This document shows positions 46,840-59,631 of a DNA stretch of 64,000 nt, piece after piece. Origin of the DNA: Druceiella hillmani (lineage: Eukaryota; Arthropoda; Insecta; Lepidoptera; Hepialidae). Location of the stretch: NCBI GenBank assembly GCA_039881145.1, contig JAYKKI010000090.1, forward strand, positions 5,305,501 through 5,369,500. The letters are read 5' to 3'. The position numbers and the translations under genes were made by a program. The first letter of the stretch is position 1. Every line of letters starts with the position of its first letter. The notes under the pieces are model-generated. The model was not told where the DNA came from and searched no databases. It saw only the letters and a program-made list of their open reading frames with translations.

Positions 46840-48006
46840 AGAATAATATTTATTCAAATCTATGTGTGTTCCTATCTTATTTCTTAGTGTTACTACTTTT
46901 GTGTCCTATTAGTTAGAGATCTTTTGTGCTTGTACTGGACCATTTGTTTTTATATAAAGTGCTAGATTTATTAAATATTAATTATTAAATCTGCATTATG
47001 AAAATAGACTCGGGATCACTACTACTAAAGATTCAGTAAATTTTAACTAGCTTTTTGCTCGTGACTCCGCACGAGTGGCATGTAGTCAGTGATCAAGCGT
47101 GTAAATTATATTGAAATTAATTTTTATGTCCAGATGATTCAGCTTCATTTCTAGACATTAACAAATACAAAAACCAAAATATCATTTGAATATACTTAGT
47201 AATTTGTAAGCTAAGCAAGTGCAAATAGGTAAATAAAGGTGAAAAGAAAGAAGACGGGAGCTTTCTATCTGTTGAAAAAAGTTTAACATCAATATAAAGC
47301 TTTCATACCGGAACCTGAAAGTTATTACAGACGTAGTATATATAGCTAAATATATAGGTCAACACATGAACTGGAACGAAAAAAGTGCAGATATATTCTT
47401 GACCCAATTAAAAACTTTTGACTCAATGTCCTAAGGATTACTGTTGAAGAAGCTTTATTATGAAGATAAATGTCACAAAAGATTTGACTGTTTCGTGAGC
47501 TGAATCACACACAGAATACAAACAGTATATAAAAATGATACTTTTAATGAAACACACGCTATGAATTTAGGTATCATACAAGGATGAGAAAATTAGATGC
47601 GCACACTTGACATCGCGGGTAAGGAGATAGTACTCATAGATAAGATATTCTTCTTATTTCATACCAATAAAAAGGATAGACTTATGAGGATTGAATCAGA
47701 ACTTTCCAAAATTAAAATATGGGTTACATCAATATCTTAGCTCCTGAAATACATAAATAAAATTCATGACTTTTATCACTGAAGAATGCATACAACCACG
47801 TAACTATAGCTTACTAATCCCTGAATGCATGACATTACAATGCCAGTGACCAAGTTCAGCAAGGATATATAATTAATATTAAATACTAGTGTTTACACAT
47901 TGACCAATAATAACACTCACGCACTAATACATATTTCTAAAAATATACGAAATACTGAACCGGACGACTTTAAAATCGTTTTATTCTGGATTAATTAAAT
48001 CTGACA
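46840..48006. other. Non-coding stretch with one repeat edge
   Basis: At 47046-47095, TTAACTAGCTTTTTGCTCGTG, then ACTCCGCACGAGTGG, matches in inverted form the AGCTAG..GCCCGCG.CTTCG.CCGCGTGG ending of common insect repeats. No gene recognised. Confidence 0.5.
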
Positions 48007-48010
48007 TATA

Positions 48011-48060
<50 letters not shown>
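48007..48060. repeat. (TG)n(TA)n microsatellite
   Basis: A short TG start and then a TA run. It sits at the edge of the third duplicated-unit fragment, just as in copies A and B. Confidence 0.95.
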
Positions 48061-48061
<1 letters not shown>

Positions 48062-48375
48062 TTTTTTGTTGAGAGGCTTCTTCATACATTTCGAAATGCC
48101 TTGTTTCATATAAATAAACTTTTTATGGAATAATATTTTGGCTCATATAATATCTATTATAAAATATTCATCCAAATCCGTTCTATAAAACATCTTCTAT
48201 TGCTCCTATCTATTTTACGAGTAGCATTACTCGGATTCGGTTGACGTAACGTTCCAATAGACGAACGTTACAGTGTGCACAATCTGTTACCCTCATTAAC
48301 TCAATGCTCTGCCGCAAACCACAGCCGTCATAACAATTTATCTTTGTACACTGAAACCTCTTAAAACAACTTAGT
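48060..48375 (-). repeat. Third, inverted fragment of the duplicated unit
   Basis: The reverse complement of 1105-1450 is recognisable. ATAACAATTTATC..., CACAATCTGTTACCCTCATT, AACGCTCT.CCG.AAACCACAG and TTGCTCCTATCTATTTTACG match the copy A/B strings around 1120-1290, and a weak continuation follows up to the TA run. It is more diverged than A and B are from each other. This shows the unit contains a dispersed repeat. Confidence 0.8.
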
Positions 48376-50262
48376 TACAATAAGGGTGGTGATATTTATA
48401 TAAAAAGCACCGTAACTTGTGTACGTAATACAAATATTTATGTATTTATATTCTCTTACTCAGCAACGCCAGATGATTTAGGAAAGATCGATAGTATTAG
48501 GCAAATTATCTGAAATCTTCATTAAGAAAATAAAGATTGCACTCGAAATATTTGGTAATTAGATATTTAGATTATAGATTTAACCGAAACCGTGCATTGA
48601 ACAAGTTGAAAATTTGCAATTTGTAACGTGTACAATAGCCAAAATAAACATAAAGCGAAGTTATGGATTATAATTAAATAAAGATTCCTGAAAAATTTAA
48701 CATTAAAGTATGTAAAATGTAGAACGTTTTTAGTGACGACTTCGAATTATTATAGTTGTTTTACTTGGACTTTACCATTGAGAGTTATTGTGGTTTTGAA
48801 TTCGAATTTAAAATAAAGCGTTGTATAAAAACATTTAAATTAACATATTTTACATTGATGATTACGAGAACCCCCCAATAAATGAACAGTATATTTCAAA
48901 AGGAAAAAGCATTGCGCTAATAAACATTATTCCCATGTTTTTAGGTTATTACTCAAAAAGTATAATGAAACCCTTCTAGATTATTCATGTATCCATCTGT
49001 CCATATATCACAGCTGTTTTTCTCAGAAATTGCTCGACGTAGAAACTTAGAATTTGATATAACGTTAAAGCATATTTGAGCCCTCAAATATCTCACAGCT
49101 AACACTCCAAAATATTTGTATGAAACTTTGGAGCGGAGCAAATTTAATACCGAAAAAATATTATAAAATTCCTTATATGATATGGTGTATCGCTTCAATG
49201 CACATAAGCCTATTTACAATGGTCTCAAAATATTTTTTCATAATTGTAGGTAGCATATCTTAAATACCGCCCTTATTTCACGACAAGCTTACTGATGTCA
49301 TCCCTACTTACTTATATGCGGTATTATTAAATATTAATGCGCTAAGATGTAAATTTTATTAGATGATATATGATAAATAGTGAAATTTGACTTTAGTTTA
49401 AGTACAGAAACTTTGATGAGCGAGTCAAGTTCGAACTTGGTCAATTTTTTGCATTTAACAGTCTGTCTCCTAATCTTACTCTCCCGGAATATATTAAAAA
49501 TGGTCACGACAGAATACGATTAGATATTCTAAAGAGGGTGTTTCAACATTCGTGGAAACAGATATAAGGACAAATTGTAAAAAAGAAATTGGTGGTACCT
49601 CCCATACCATGAAAGTGATTTTTTTATTCCTATACATCATTTTTTAAATGCAATCATACATGTCCCTAAAATTTTAAATAGTGAATTAATAAATTTTCTG
49701 AAACTTTGTAAAAGTAGCTTCCTATCAACCCATTTGACTAAAATGGAAGTACCTCAATTGTAATTTTTCTTCAATTCGTACATTCAAATATCATCGAAAA
49801 ATATCGTAATCCTTCTAAACCCATTTATATTTTCCCTAATTACCTCTCTTACCTTAACCTAGACTCCTTTCATTTTCCCGCTCATTTTCATTTTAATGAA
49901 AATTGTTGTTTATATTTATGAATTTGTTTCTCGATCCCTGTTTCAATGGTTAAAAATTACCTTTTTTATTGACTTATGGGACTAAGTCAGCTCCACGTAC
50001 GTTAAAAAAATTAAAATTAAATAATGATTAAAGGCAATATAATTATTAAATGTCGATTTTCATGACGTTAAAATATGCTACTCGCCTGGAAATAAATTAA
50101 TCAATACATCCAGGTCTTCACGCTTTTCTTTAGCGTAATATCTAGTTATATGAACGTCAGAGTTTTGTTTTTTATTACTACATATTAATTATTCCAATGA
50201 AATATATTGCTTGAAAAAATATTTTATTATATTTCGATCTAAAAAAGGTATGTGCTAATGCG
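48376..50262. other. AT-rich non-coding stretch
   Basis: 48960-49130 (ATCCATCTGTCCATATATCA, then CAGCTGTTTTTCTCAGAAAT) resembles the TCTGTCTGTC...CAGCTATTTTTCTC block of insect dispersed repeats. AAGTTCGAACTT at 49427 is a short palindrome. No gene is supported. Confidence 0.45.
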
Positions 50263-50405
<143 letters not shown>

Positions 50406-50937
50406 AAATAATGAAAATATCACTCGATGACTCATTACCAAATCTCAGAATCTGTAAAACCTGCAAACTCGAAATTTGGCATATCGACTCCATATTGATT
50501 GTAGACATCCGCTAAGAATATATTTTTGAAAATATTTCCCTTAAGGGATGATCTCCTTTGAGATTAAGAACCTGAAACTTAGTATTTAAGCTTCTGGTTA
50601 CAAACAAAGAAAACATCTTTCAGGACTTTTGAAAATTCATCCCCCTAGAAAGTTAAATAGGGATCTATATGAAATTAATGAAATACTACTCACTCACTGA
50701 TTAATCACGATATCTTAGAAAATGTAAAGTAAACTTTAAAAGTGGCTAGAGTAGAACTCGGGAAGTATTGATTCTACAATTATCAGTTGTACGTAGCGTG
50801 CTCCAGAGATTTTGAAAACACAAAAGCCGTCCACTCTTCTGTCCCAAAACGTCATCTGGAAAGAAATGATGTAATTTCGAAAATAAATCATAAAATTACG
50901 AACTCCACGCTTACGAAGTCGCGGGTAACAGATAGTA
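50406..50937. other. Non-coding stretch
   Basis: Overlapping frames on both strands at 50736-50996 run into the next microsatellite. None is recognised. Confidence 0.45.
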
Positions 50938-50959
50938 TACACACACACACACACACACA

Positions 50960-50995
<36 letters not shown>
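50938..50995. repeat. (CA)n(TA)n microsatellite
   Basis: About 23 bp of CA followed by about 34 bp of TA. Confidence 0.95.
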
Positions 50996-50996
<1 letters not shown>

Positions 50997-51186
50997 CATG
51001 TAGAGTAAATTAATTTCATAACATAGTATAATATACGTAAATTGTTCTTATTCTAAAATATAAAATTAAAATGTCACTCTAGCAATATTATTTATTTAAA
51101 TAAAATATACAGCGTTGTTTCACTTAACTATACACTTAAAAGTCAGATTTCTAGTCATAAATATCTCAGTCGAGAGGTGCTTCCTC

Positions 51187-51249
51187 ATTTTAATGATCTC
51201 TGCTGCACGTCAAATCCATACGTAGCAGTAGAGCCGTAGTCATTAAAAT
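51187..51249 (+). ncRNA. 63-nt imperfect hairpin, pre-miRNA-sized
   Basis: ATTTTAATGA (51187-51196) pairs with TCATTAAAAT (51240-51249). Inside, CTCTGCTGC pairs with GCAGTAGAG apart from a G-T pair, and ACGT pairs with ACGT around the loop CAAATCCAT. That gives about 23 pairs with one asymmetric bulge. It could be a small hairpin RNA, but a palindromic transposon end is equally likely. A GAGGTGCTTCCTC / GAGGTGCATCCTA pair flanks it at 51174 and 51286. Confidence 0.3.
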
Positions 51250-51299
51250 CAAGTTGTAGGTGCGCCGCCTAGCGTAGCGGCGTAGAGGTGCATCCTATA

Positions 51300-52077
51300 T
51301 TCTTAATAAACGATGCATAAAAGAGTTCATGGTAAAAATAGTATTGACAAATCAGTGTCATGGATGTTAACAAACCGTGTTTTAAAATACGTCATATTAA
51401 TATACATTAATGTTTCTTTAAAAATTTGTTTTCTTTTAATTCATTTTCAATCATCGTTTTTTTCAAAATATAAGAACAAAAATTATATGTTTATTTTATT
51501 ACCAGTCTGAATCACTTCATTAATAATGTATCCCAATTCAAAGAGTTAAAGCAATGTATTTATTTCAGACACAATGACAGTCGTTAATTCAAAAAACGTT
51601 ATGTTGGTAAAATCTAAATAATTTTAGGTGGGTGATCAAATTAAACACTTATCGTAATTTATATTATTACCTTTATATGTCTTTAGTGACGTTTCTTTAT
51701 GCAATATTAAATGTTCTATAGATTTATTATTAAATGTTCTACAGATTTATTATTTTATATTATGCACCTTTACCATTCTTAACCCACGAGTAGTTTAAAT
51801 GATTCATAAAAATTTGAAAATATACGAGTAAAATAACACTCCTTTAACATATCTCTATCACATCAGGAAATATTTGAACTGAGATAAGAACTCATCACTA
51901 AAGAATTCGTCATCAATTTACTACCTTTATAAAACCAGAGTTTAGAGACATAACGATGCATAACAATGTTAAAAAATGAGTTTAAGAGATTACAAATAAA
52001 CTTAACATATTTTGCAGTGAAAACTTTGCGATATTTTTTTATATAATATGGATAAGTGATTGTTTAGAGCATATCGT

Positions 52078-52079
<2 letters not shown>
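51300..52079. other. AT-rich non-coding stretch
   Basis: ATTATTAAATGTTCTATAGATTT is tandemly repeated near 51704-51750 (23-25 bp unit). No gene recognised. Confidence 0.5.

Positions 52080-52126
<47 letters not shown>
52080..52126. repeat. (TA)n microsatellite
   Basis: Nearly pure TA run of about 45 bp. Confidence 0.95.
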
Positions 52127-52129
<3 letters not shown>

Positions 52130-52835
52130 TAAATCCACAAGTTATTTCGACATTAAATAGAAAACCCCGTCAGTACTAGTTGTCGTAAATACTTTAAAAT
52201 AGTGAAGTAAACAATTACGACAAGAAGAAAAAAAAATTGGACAACTATAACATCATTTTAATATAAATAAATGGTAAACACCAATATAAACAAAACATAA
52301 ACACACGGTGGTTGACACACAACACGTAAACACCAAATATACTTTTGCTCGACGTGCGATCGTGATCAAATCAAACAAAAACAGTTAAAAATACACTTTC
52401 ACAATTCAAACTACGTTCTGTTTACTCCACTCTAATACTGTCATGCTTAGCAACCACGCATAAATGAATTCCCTTATTTCAAAAATATCTGCCCAGCCAT
52501 AGCACCAATCCCAGATAGAGAATGCAGATTTGAATCAGTCAGTCAGTCCTCATCTATCCTAATTTCTTGACAATTATGGTATTTTATTCTAAATATTGTG
52601 TGTTATATTAAAATTCTAACAAACAACAAATTAAATTATTTTTTAAAAAGCTAAATTCTATGAACCCCATAACAGTTCAAATAAATAAATCGAAACACGA
52701 TTTTCGCTTTCACGGGGAACACGTATCTTGTTTGAACTTTTATAGCACAGGCATAATATTTGCCTGTAATTAAGAAAAAAAATAACTTTATGCGAAAATA
52801 TCGTTTTGGTGTACGGTTGAGAAACACCATGTGGT
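52127..52835. other. Non-coding stretch
   Basis: TTGTCGTAA (52180) and TTACGACAA (52215) form an inverted repeat. Minus frames at 52651-52879 extend into the microsatellite and are not genes. Confidence 0.45.
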
Positions 52836-52836
52836 A

Positions 52837-52916
<80 letters not shown>
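52836..52916. repeat. (TA)n microsatellite
   Basis: About 80 bp of TA with one TACATACA interruption. Confidence 0.95.
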
Positions 52917-52917
<1 letters not shown>

Positions 52918-53489
52918 GGCGTCCGGGACTACATGTCGGACAAAGAAAGAAGTTATTCGTTGACTGAAAAATAGTTGATTGTTGTTAAAGTAAAATTTAA
53001 TAAATGGCTTTTTTTTTCAAAAAATGCAAAATAATATTCATAACAATTTGTCATTTTTTTCGTACATACGATACGTGCGCAGATCGTTCAGCGTCGCACG
53101 GCCTGACATGCAAGACATTGAACATTATAATAAGTAATTTATGCGTCGCAAGTATTTCGTTTAATTGATTGGTTAAATAACATAAAACATAACTATTAAA
53201 AACTTAACAAATAATATTGTTAATGTACTCATTCATATTGTAGTTCTGTGGAAACCACTCAATCCTTTCTAAAGTATTAAACAGAAAAGTCATTTAAGTA
53301 ACAAATATTTCACAAAAAATTTTATTAATTTAATGTTCATGTAAAATTATTTCACTTATTTGTTTAAGAAGTCTTAGAGGAGATGTTGAAAATGATTTTC
53401 GTTTTATTCTGCGCGCAATCGCGCTCACCTTATAATTGAATTAGTAACATTGTCGGTAATCCTTCCTCGTAAAGTTTGTGCACCCGGAC

Positions 53490-54175
53490 ATTCAGTTGAG
53501 CATACATCGGTCTAATCTATGCCACTCCGAAGAAAAAATCGAGTGGTGTTAAATCTGGAGATCTTGGAGACCACGGTCAGTGACAACAATATTGTTCGCC
53601 TAAATATTCATGTACCCGAATACAGAAGTGAGGGAGCACTCCATTGTACTGCCACTACTATTTCTAACTACGTTCAAAGGCAAATTTTAAATAAACTCTT
53701 CCACTTCATTACGCAAATAATTTTCCGATATCATTCTGATAGGTAGGAAAAACGGACCTACGAGCTGATTACCTAAAATTTCCGCCCATACATTTATTTG
53801 CCATTTGTGTTGAAAATTTCCCTGTAGTTTTAAATATGGATTCGTATGGCTACAGTAGTATTCGTTATGCACATTAAATATTCCATGCCGCGTAAATGTG
53901 CTTTCATCTGACCATAAAATACATCAAACAAATGTTGGCGAATAGTCATTATTGCGAATGAACCACTGGCAAAAAGTACGACGACGGGCGAAATCTTCTT
54001 CAGTCAATTGTTGTACAACACGACAGTAAAACGAATGTTGTTCACATTCTCTCAGCGTATCTCCGATAAGCGTTTTTGGTAAGCCAAGAGACATGGCCGT
54101 CGAACGTATGCTGCGAGTAGGATCTTCGGCAAATGCATTGAGGATAGCATCTTCAACCACGTGACGTCAACTAAT
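53490..54175 (-). pseudogene. Decayed mariner-type transposase
   Basis: On the minus strand the pieces follow the order of a Tc1/mariner-superfamily transposase common in insects. First comes a helix-turn-helix-like N-terminal part (EDPTRSIRSTAMSLGLPKT, 54130-54075), then LTEEDFARRRTFCQWF. After a frameshift comes ILWSDESTFTRHGIFNVHNE (about 53920-53860), which holds the first catalytic Asp in SDEST. Then NFQHKWQINVWAEILGNQLVG and GPFFLP follow. After another frameshift comes WQYNGVLPHFCIRVHEYLGE (about 53660-53600), where the second catalytic Asp of the usual QHDG is Asn. Last are WSPRSPDLTPLDFFFG (about 53575-53530) and a stop. Two or more frameshifts, stops and the lost Asp make it inactive. 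Clear terminal inverted repeats were not found. Confidence 0.85.
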
Positions 54176-54454
54176 GTAACCTTCTCTCAGTGAAAACGCA
54201 GGACATTGCTGAAAACATATGTGTGGTTCTCATACTTGAAGTAGGAAAACCTTTTAATAGTAAAATAAACTAAAGAAATAAAAGGTAGAAATTCAATACC
54301 TTCGTCTTTTAAACTATTTAAATTAATTTGAAATTATTGTTTTATCGATGTCTCAGTTTACCATGTACAGGCGAGAAGTTAATTAGAGATAAACATTTTT
54401 ACTCGATTTAAAGTTCATACTTTAATTTTATTGCATTTATCGATCGACCTATGA
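54176..54454. other. Junction between mariner relic and copy B
   Basis: AT-rich, no feature seen. It may hold the lost 5' end of the mariner element. Confidence 0.4.
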
Positions 54455-55839
54455 AGAGACTTTACGCCAAAGGATTAGCAAAATTTTAATAGAAACATTC
54501 AAATGATAAAGTGATTAACTCTATAATTAGGAGAGTGCGATTGTGTTTACAATAAGATGGTAATATTACGTATTTAAGGCTAATCAAATATTAAAGTGAA
54601 ATAATGTTTCAATGCACATTAAATGAATAAAATTTCATTGAAACAATTTTCTGTGCAATATTTTACAAAATCAAGTGATATGTGATTTCCGCATAACTAC
54701 AACGTGATATTAGTAATTAATTTATTATGTTTTTAATAGTCATGTTTCATGTCATTTAATAAATAAATTAAATGCAATAGTACGTAATGGCGCGGGTATA
54801 GTGAAATAACAATTGTATCAGCTGTTCGGTAAAAAGAATAAAAGATAATATGTAGTGGTTGCGTACGGATAGCGTGAGCTTGTGTGCATGCGTTAGCGGG
54901 TTGCCAAATCTCCGGACAAATTAAGAGCAGGAGAAGGGACTTTTTTGTTTGCATGTGTTTCAATGCGTCTCAAAAGATATAATACTACCTAAAATTATGA
55001 ACACAATATTTTGACACCATTATAACCAGTACCTTCAACCGATACATTCCCCCCCCCTCCCCCTCCCTCCCTCCCCCAATTTTCATATAACTATTTTTGA
55101 GAGTTAGCTGTTGAGATATGTGACCTTAACATTATACCATATTCTAAGTTTTTACGTCAAGCTATTTCAGAGAAAAACAAGTGGGACAGGTAGAAAGAAG
55201 GACATGTAAAATATGGATTTTAAAAGAGTCCCGTTTTACCTATTGAGAAAAATCATTTTTGGGTTTGAAAGTCAAAAACTACTACGCTATTTAAATAAAT
55301 TGATAGTGCGCAATCATCACTATTTGTGTTGCTTTCGTTTCGATAAAATTTTATAATTATTACTTTGATCCAAATTTCTAACGATAAGTTCGTTTATTTC
55401 CAGTATAACTTTATCTTCATAATATTATTCGGGATCCTTTATCACATATGGAACTTTCATTAATCAATTCACTTTGCTGGCTAACAGAATATAAATACGT
55501 AAACATTTACACCACGAAGACAAGTTACGGCGCTGTTTAGATCAACATCATCCCATTTGTTACTAAGTCGCTTCAAGGGCGTTCAGTGCATAACAATAAA
55601 TTGTTACGGCGGCTGTGGTTTGCCGCAGAGCGTTGAGTAATTGAGGGTAACAGATTGTGCAGTCACTGTCAAGTTCGTCTCTTGCTAACCGAACCCAGTA
55701 AACTATTCGTAAAAAAGATACGAGCAATGTAAAATGCTTTATGTGACGTATTGTACAGTCGGGCTGATGTTTTTACGTCAACAAAAAATATTACTCCAAT
55801 GTAAATATATTTAGTTAGTTAAGATATTCTGAAAGGTGA

Positions 55840-55990
55840 AAAAAGAAAAAAATATATATATATTTTTTTTTTCTTTTTTTTTTATACACATGTTTAATTA
55901 ATATGAGAATAGGTTATGAAAACAATTTTATTTTTGTTGCCCAGAGAAGTTTTTTGACACCTTTCGGAAAGCATTTTACATTGCTCCTAT

Positions 55991-55992
<2 letters not shown>
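55840..55992. repeat. Inverted rearrangement inside copy B
   Basis: A palindromic A/T core (AAAAAAGAAAAAAATATATA against TATATTTTTTTTTTTCTTTTTT) is followed by the reverse complement of the copy A segment 1372-1455. This is fused directly to the reverse complement of 1262-1285 (CATTTTACATTGCTCCTATC). The normal forward form of the latter is also present at about 55715-55740. Copy A has none of this. Confidence 0.85.

Positions 55993-56047
<55 letters not shown>
55993..56047. repeat. (TA)n microsatellite
   Basis: TA run homologous in position to 1461-1491. Confidence 0.95.
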
Positions 56048-56051
<4 letters not shown>

Positions 56052-56084
56052 TATTTTCAAGGTTTAAAACCTTTGTGACAATTG

Positions 56085-56760
56085 TTGATCTAAACTACTT
56101 TCTATCGGTTCCTTCTGAACTTTTTCCAATAAAGGGTAACTAATTCCAAGTAATTACTTTGTACATAATTTTCAGCCTTCTGATGCATGTATATTCAAAA
56201 ATACTTTCTACCAATTCTTTCTCAAGTTCTTTTGCAATAAATAATATCCAAATAATTACTTCGTACATATTTTCAAATTAAACACGGGGGTTTAATTTGA
56301 AAAGGATATAAAATAGGATATAAAATACATTCTTTCAATTTCCTCTAAACTTCTTTCCAATAAATAATAACCAAATTCCAAATGATTTCTTGAATTATAT
56401 TTAGTTTAAACCCTTCTAATATATGCAAGTCAAGATAATGTTATCAAAGCCTTTTGAAACTTTTTCCAATAAACGGTAACTGATTTCCAATAATTGCTTC
56501 ATAAATAAATTTTGGATTAAACACTCATAATCCCTAAATATATAAAATGTTTTCTACCAATTTCTTTTTAACTTCTTTCTAGTAAATAACCACTGAATTC
56601 CAAATAATTGTAGCGTATTTAATTTTTAGTCTAAATGAACACCTATTTATTTAAAATACTTTCGGGTAATTTCTTGTAAACTTAGTTTTATTAAATGACA
56701 CCAGAATTGCAAACAATTGTATTTGAAATTACTTTTTAGTCATTGCTTTTACGAAGTCAT
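56085..56760. repeat. Degenerate tandem repeat, copy B counterpart
   Basis: Counterpart of the array at 1560-2200, with the same unit order. Units begin near 56097, 56207, 56330, 56440, 56548 and 56655. Small indels distinguish it from copy A. Confidence 0.75.
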
Positions 56761-57170
56761 AACTTTTTGGGTTAAATTTCCGTAATTTTTGTTATTATTT
56801 TAATTTCTGTCAAATCTCTTAAGTTTTGTTTTACATTCACCTCACGCTGATCAAGAACTGAATATTCTGCAAAAAGTCATTCCGTCGAATATATTGTCGG
56901 CTGCTTCATAATCATACTAGGCAAAGCTCCGTTTGCAATCTAAACCTGTAAAGCTCAATCCTCCACAACCAAGCTTTCGTATTTATAATGAAATCATAAC
57001 AGAATATACCTCTTATGTCCGGACTTAATTATTATCACAATTATTGATAAGATGTTAATAAAGACCGAAACGAAGGGAAAGAATTCACCATGGCGCTTAT
57101 GTAATATTATAATAGAATCCTTGATACATTTTCTTAGAATTGCTTATTTTACTATATTAGAAGAAGAAAA

Positions 57171-58285
57171 AGTTACTAAGCTCCAGCCAGTTCGGAGACA
57201 GGATCAGTTTTAAATATATTAAATGCAAGAATTATGGGAAAGACATTTAAGAACAAATTTTTATTGTTTGGGTAATGTTCGAAATATTTATTGATTTCAT
57301 TTGACGGATCAAGTGCGTATAGGATACAATGTAGTATTCTGTATTTGTCTAAATCTCCTTAAATCATTAATGCGAATTAAACGAAATTTATTAATTCGTT
57401 TTAGTCACATGGGAGACAAATAAAAAAGGGTGCGTGTACTTATGTACGCGCGTGAGAAGTTTTACTTCTTTGGCATCATTAAATAATACATACGGATAGA
57501 TAACCTCAATTATATTGGAGCATTTGAAAAAGTCTAAAAACATAGTAAATATATTAATCAAAATATTGAATTTAAATCACTACTGAATATAATTTATCAG
57601 CACATATATAAATCGCGCTTATATGAAACTACAACACGTGTGTGAATGTAGACACTAAAAATATGTGGATAAATACTATGAATATGAAAACAGTGAACAG
57701 AGGCGACCATGGTGCCAATAGCTTTTGTTTCGAGACTGCAACCGCTGCAACTTCATACTGTAACTTTTGTGTGACTAATCTTAAAATTTCACTCTCATCA
57801 TTTTTTCATAACGCGCCTAAAGAAGTATATAAAAAAAATAGTAATGAAAAAAACAGTATACAAGTTCATGAACAAAAATGTGAGTTTACTAATAATTAAA
57901 AGTTAGGAAAGACACTAACTACTAGAGTTACAGCGTTTGCTAGTGACGTTTTTCCTTTCAGACCAACGTGCGCTGATATGTTCAACTCTCAAATGAGCAG
58001 AGATTGCATAAATTCCTCACACTGACTCTCCTGAGGAAACTCGAAAATTCCTAATTAATATAGATCTACACAAATATTGCATTAAAAAAGCTTTTTTTCA
58101 TATTAGGGTTTGTTTGTAATAACAAAAATTTTTCACTTAGTACTCAGTTAACGAAACATTCGTTAATATTTTTTTCATTTTGCAAATACAAATTTTAAGA
58201 AGAAATGGCAATAAAATATTGAAGCATCGTAACTCTGACATGATAAAATTGTATTCTAATTATCTTTACTTTTTTGCTTTCAAAA
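57171..58285. other. 1.1-kb segment present only in copy B
   Basis: Copy A runs straight from GAAGAAAAA to TTAGCACT (about 2732-2745) where B has this extra DNA. No terminal inverted repeats or target duplication are obvious. It holds an 85-codon frame (57642-57899: MNVDTKNMWINTMNMKT..., Cys pair CNFC) with no recognised family. A TTTTCCTTTCAG string at 57950 resembles a splice acceptor. Insertion in B and deletion in A are both possible. Confidence 0.7.
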
Positions 58286-59631
58286 TTTTAGCACTTATGG
58301 AATACTCGTATGATGAATAATCTATTAATTTCATTGATCTCGATTATTAAGGATCCACCGATCCTGGAAACAAACAATTTTGATCAAATCTCATCACTTT
58401 GTTTTATATTACTTCATCTGAGTACTAATTGAAACTAGATGATGAGCACATAAATTCTAAAATCCCATCCGCGTACTGGCTGTACGGTGTGGCTCCTGAA
58501 ATGGGTGTAAAAGAAAATATATTCATTCATCAAAATTAAGCCGCATTCCTCAGTGTGGATATGCAAAAATGTTGATAACTTTTGAGAGTAGCATGTTAAT
58601 TTTTTCCCTTATTTTTTGATGGCATGTGATTCAAATCATTCCCGTATAAAATCTATTTAACAAAGCTGTTGGAATAAAGAATGAATGAGTTAATTTTGCT
58701 GACTGAAATAACTTACTGGAAGTAATAAGTGAATTTTACTTAATAGTCGAACATACTCATAATTAGATTGGGATTAATCCGAGTATCAATATAACGCTTG
58801 ACTAAATGGGATAGAGACACTTTAAAATTATATCATGTACACACATTTACATAAAATACATAAAAACTAGTCAAGCACGAGGAAAACTCGCACTTCGGGG
58901 AGTATACAGGCGCACACACACACACAACCGACCTTTTCCAACAAAAGTCGCATGTGTTGGCCGTCGTTTCGCCCGTAAAATTCTTTTATCTGCATTACAC
59001 ATAAAACGATGCAAATGTCTTTTAATATACCATTCACGAATTATTATGGCATTCATGAAATCATACATGATAAATTGACATTTTTTATAAAATGTGATGA
59101 ACCCAAGGTAGTTATTTATGTTAAGGAAAATATTTTACAAAATTTTATTTTATTTTTTTATAGTATGCTATTATTGAAATTGGACGTATTAAAAAACTAA
59201 AAATAAACTAATGGGTTCGAGTAGAACTCGTACAACTAGGCCGCACTACGCGGACCACACTCAGGTTCATATAAAAGTTTAAACATTTAAAGGTACCTTA
59301 ATTGTGAATATTTTTCCTTGTAAATCTTCCGAAGGCCTAAAAATATTAATTCATCAACAACTGTGACATGTAGAATCATTGTGGTTTTCCAATAAATTTT
59401 AAGCAGGCTTCTAGAAAATCTATTATTTTCGTAATTTTAGTTTCAATATTTTCGCAAATGGACTAATTTTTTTTGTCAGCATATCTCTGAAAACATGCCA
59501 ATTAAATCGAAAAAAAATACTTATGATATACATATAACTAGCCTTTAAAAGATGTTTAGAATTAAAATTAATTTTATTTGTCCACAATATTCATTAATAT
59601 TTCCACATAAATATTTTTGAGTGTTAACTAT

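Noticed and set aside
49420..49450. AAGTTCGAACTT as a tRNA T-loop
   Set aside because: It is a simple palindrome and no acceptor or anticodon stems surround it.
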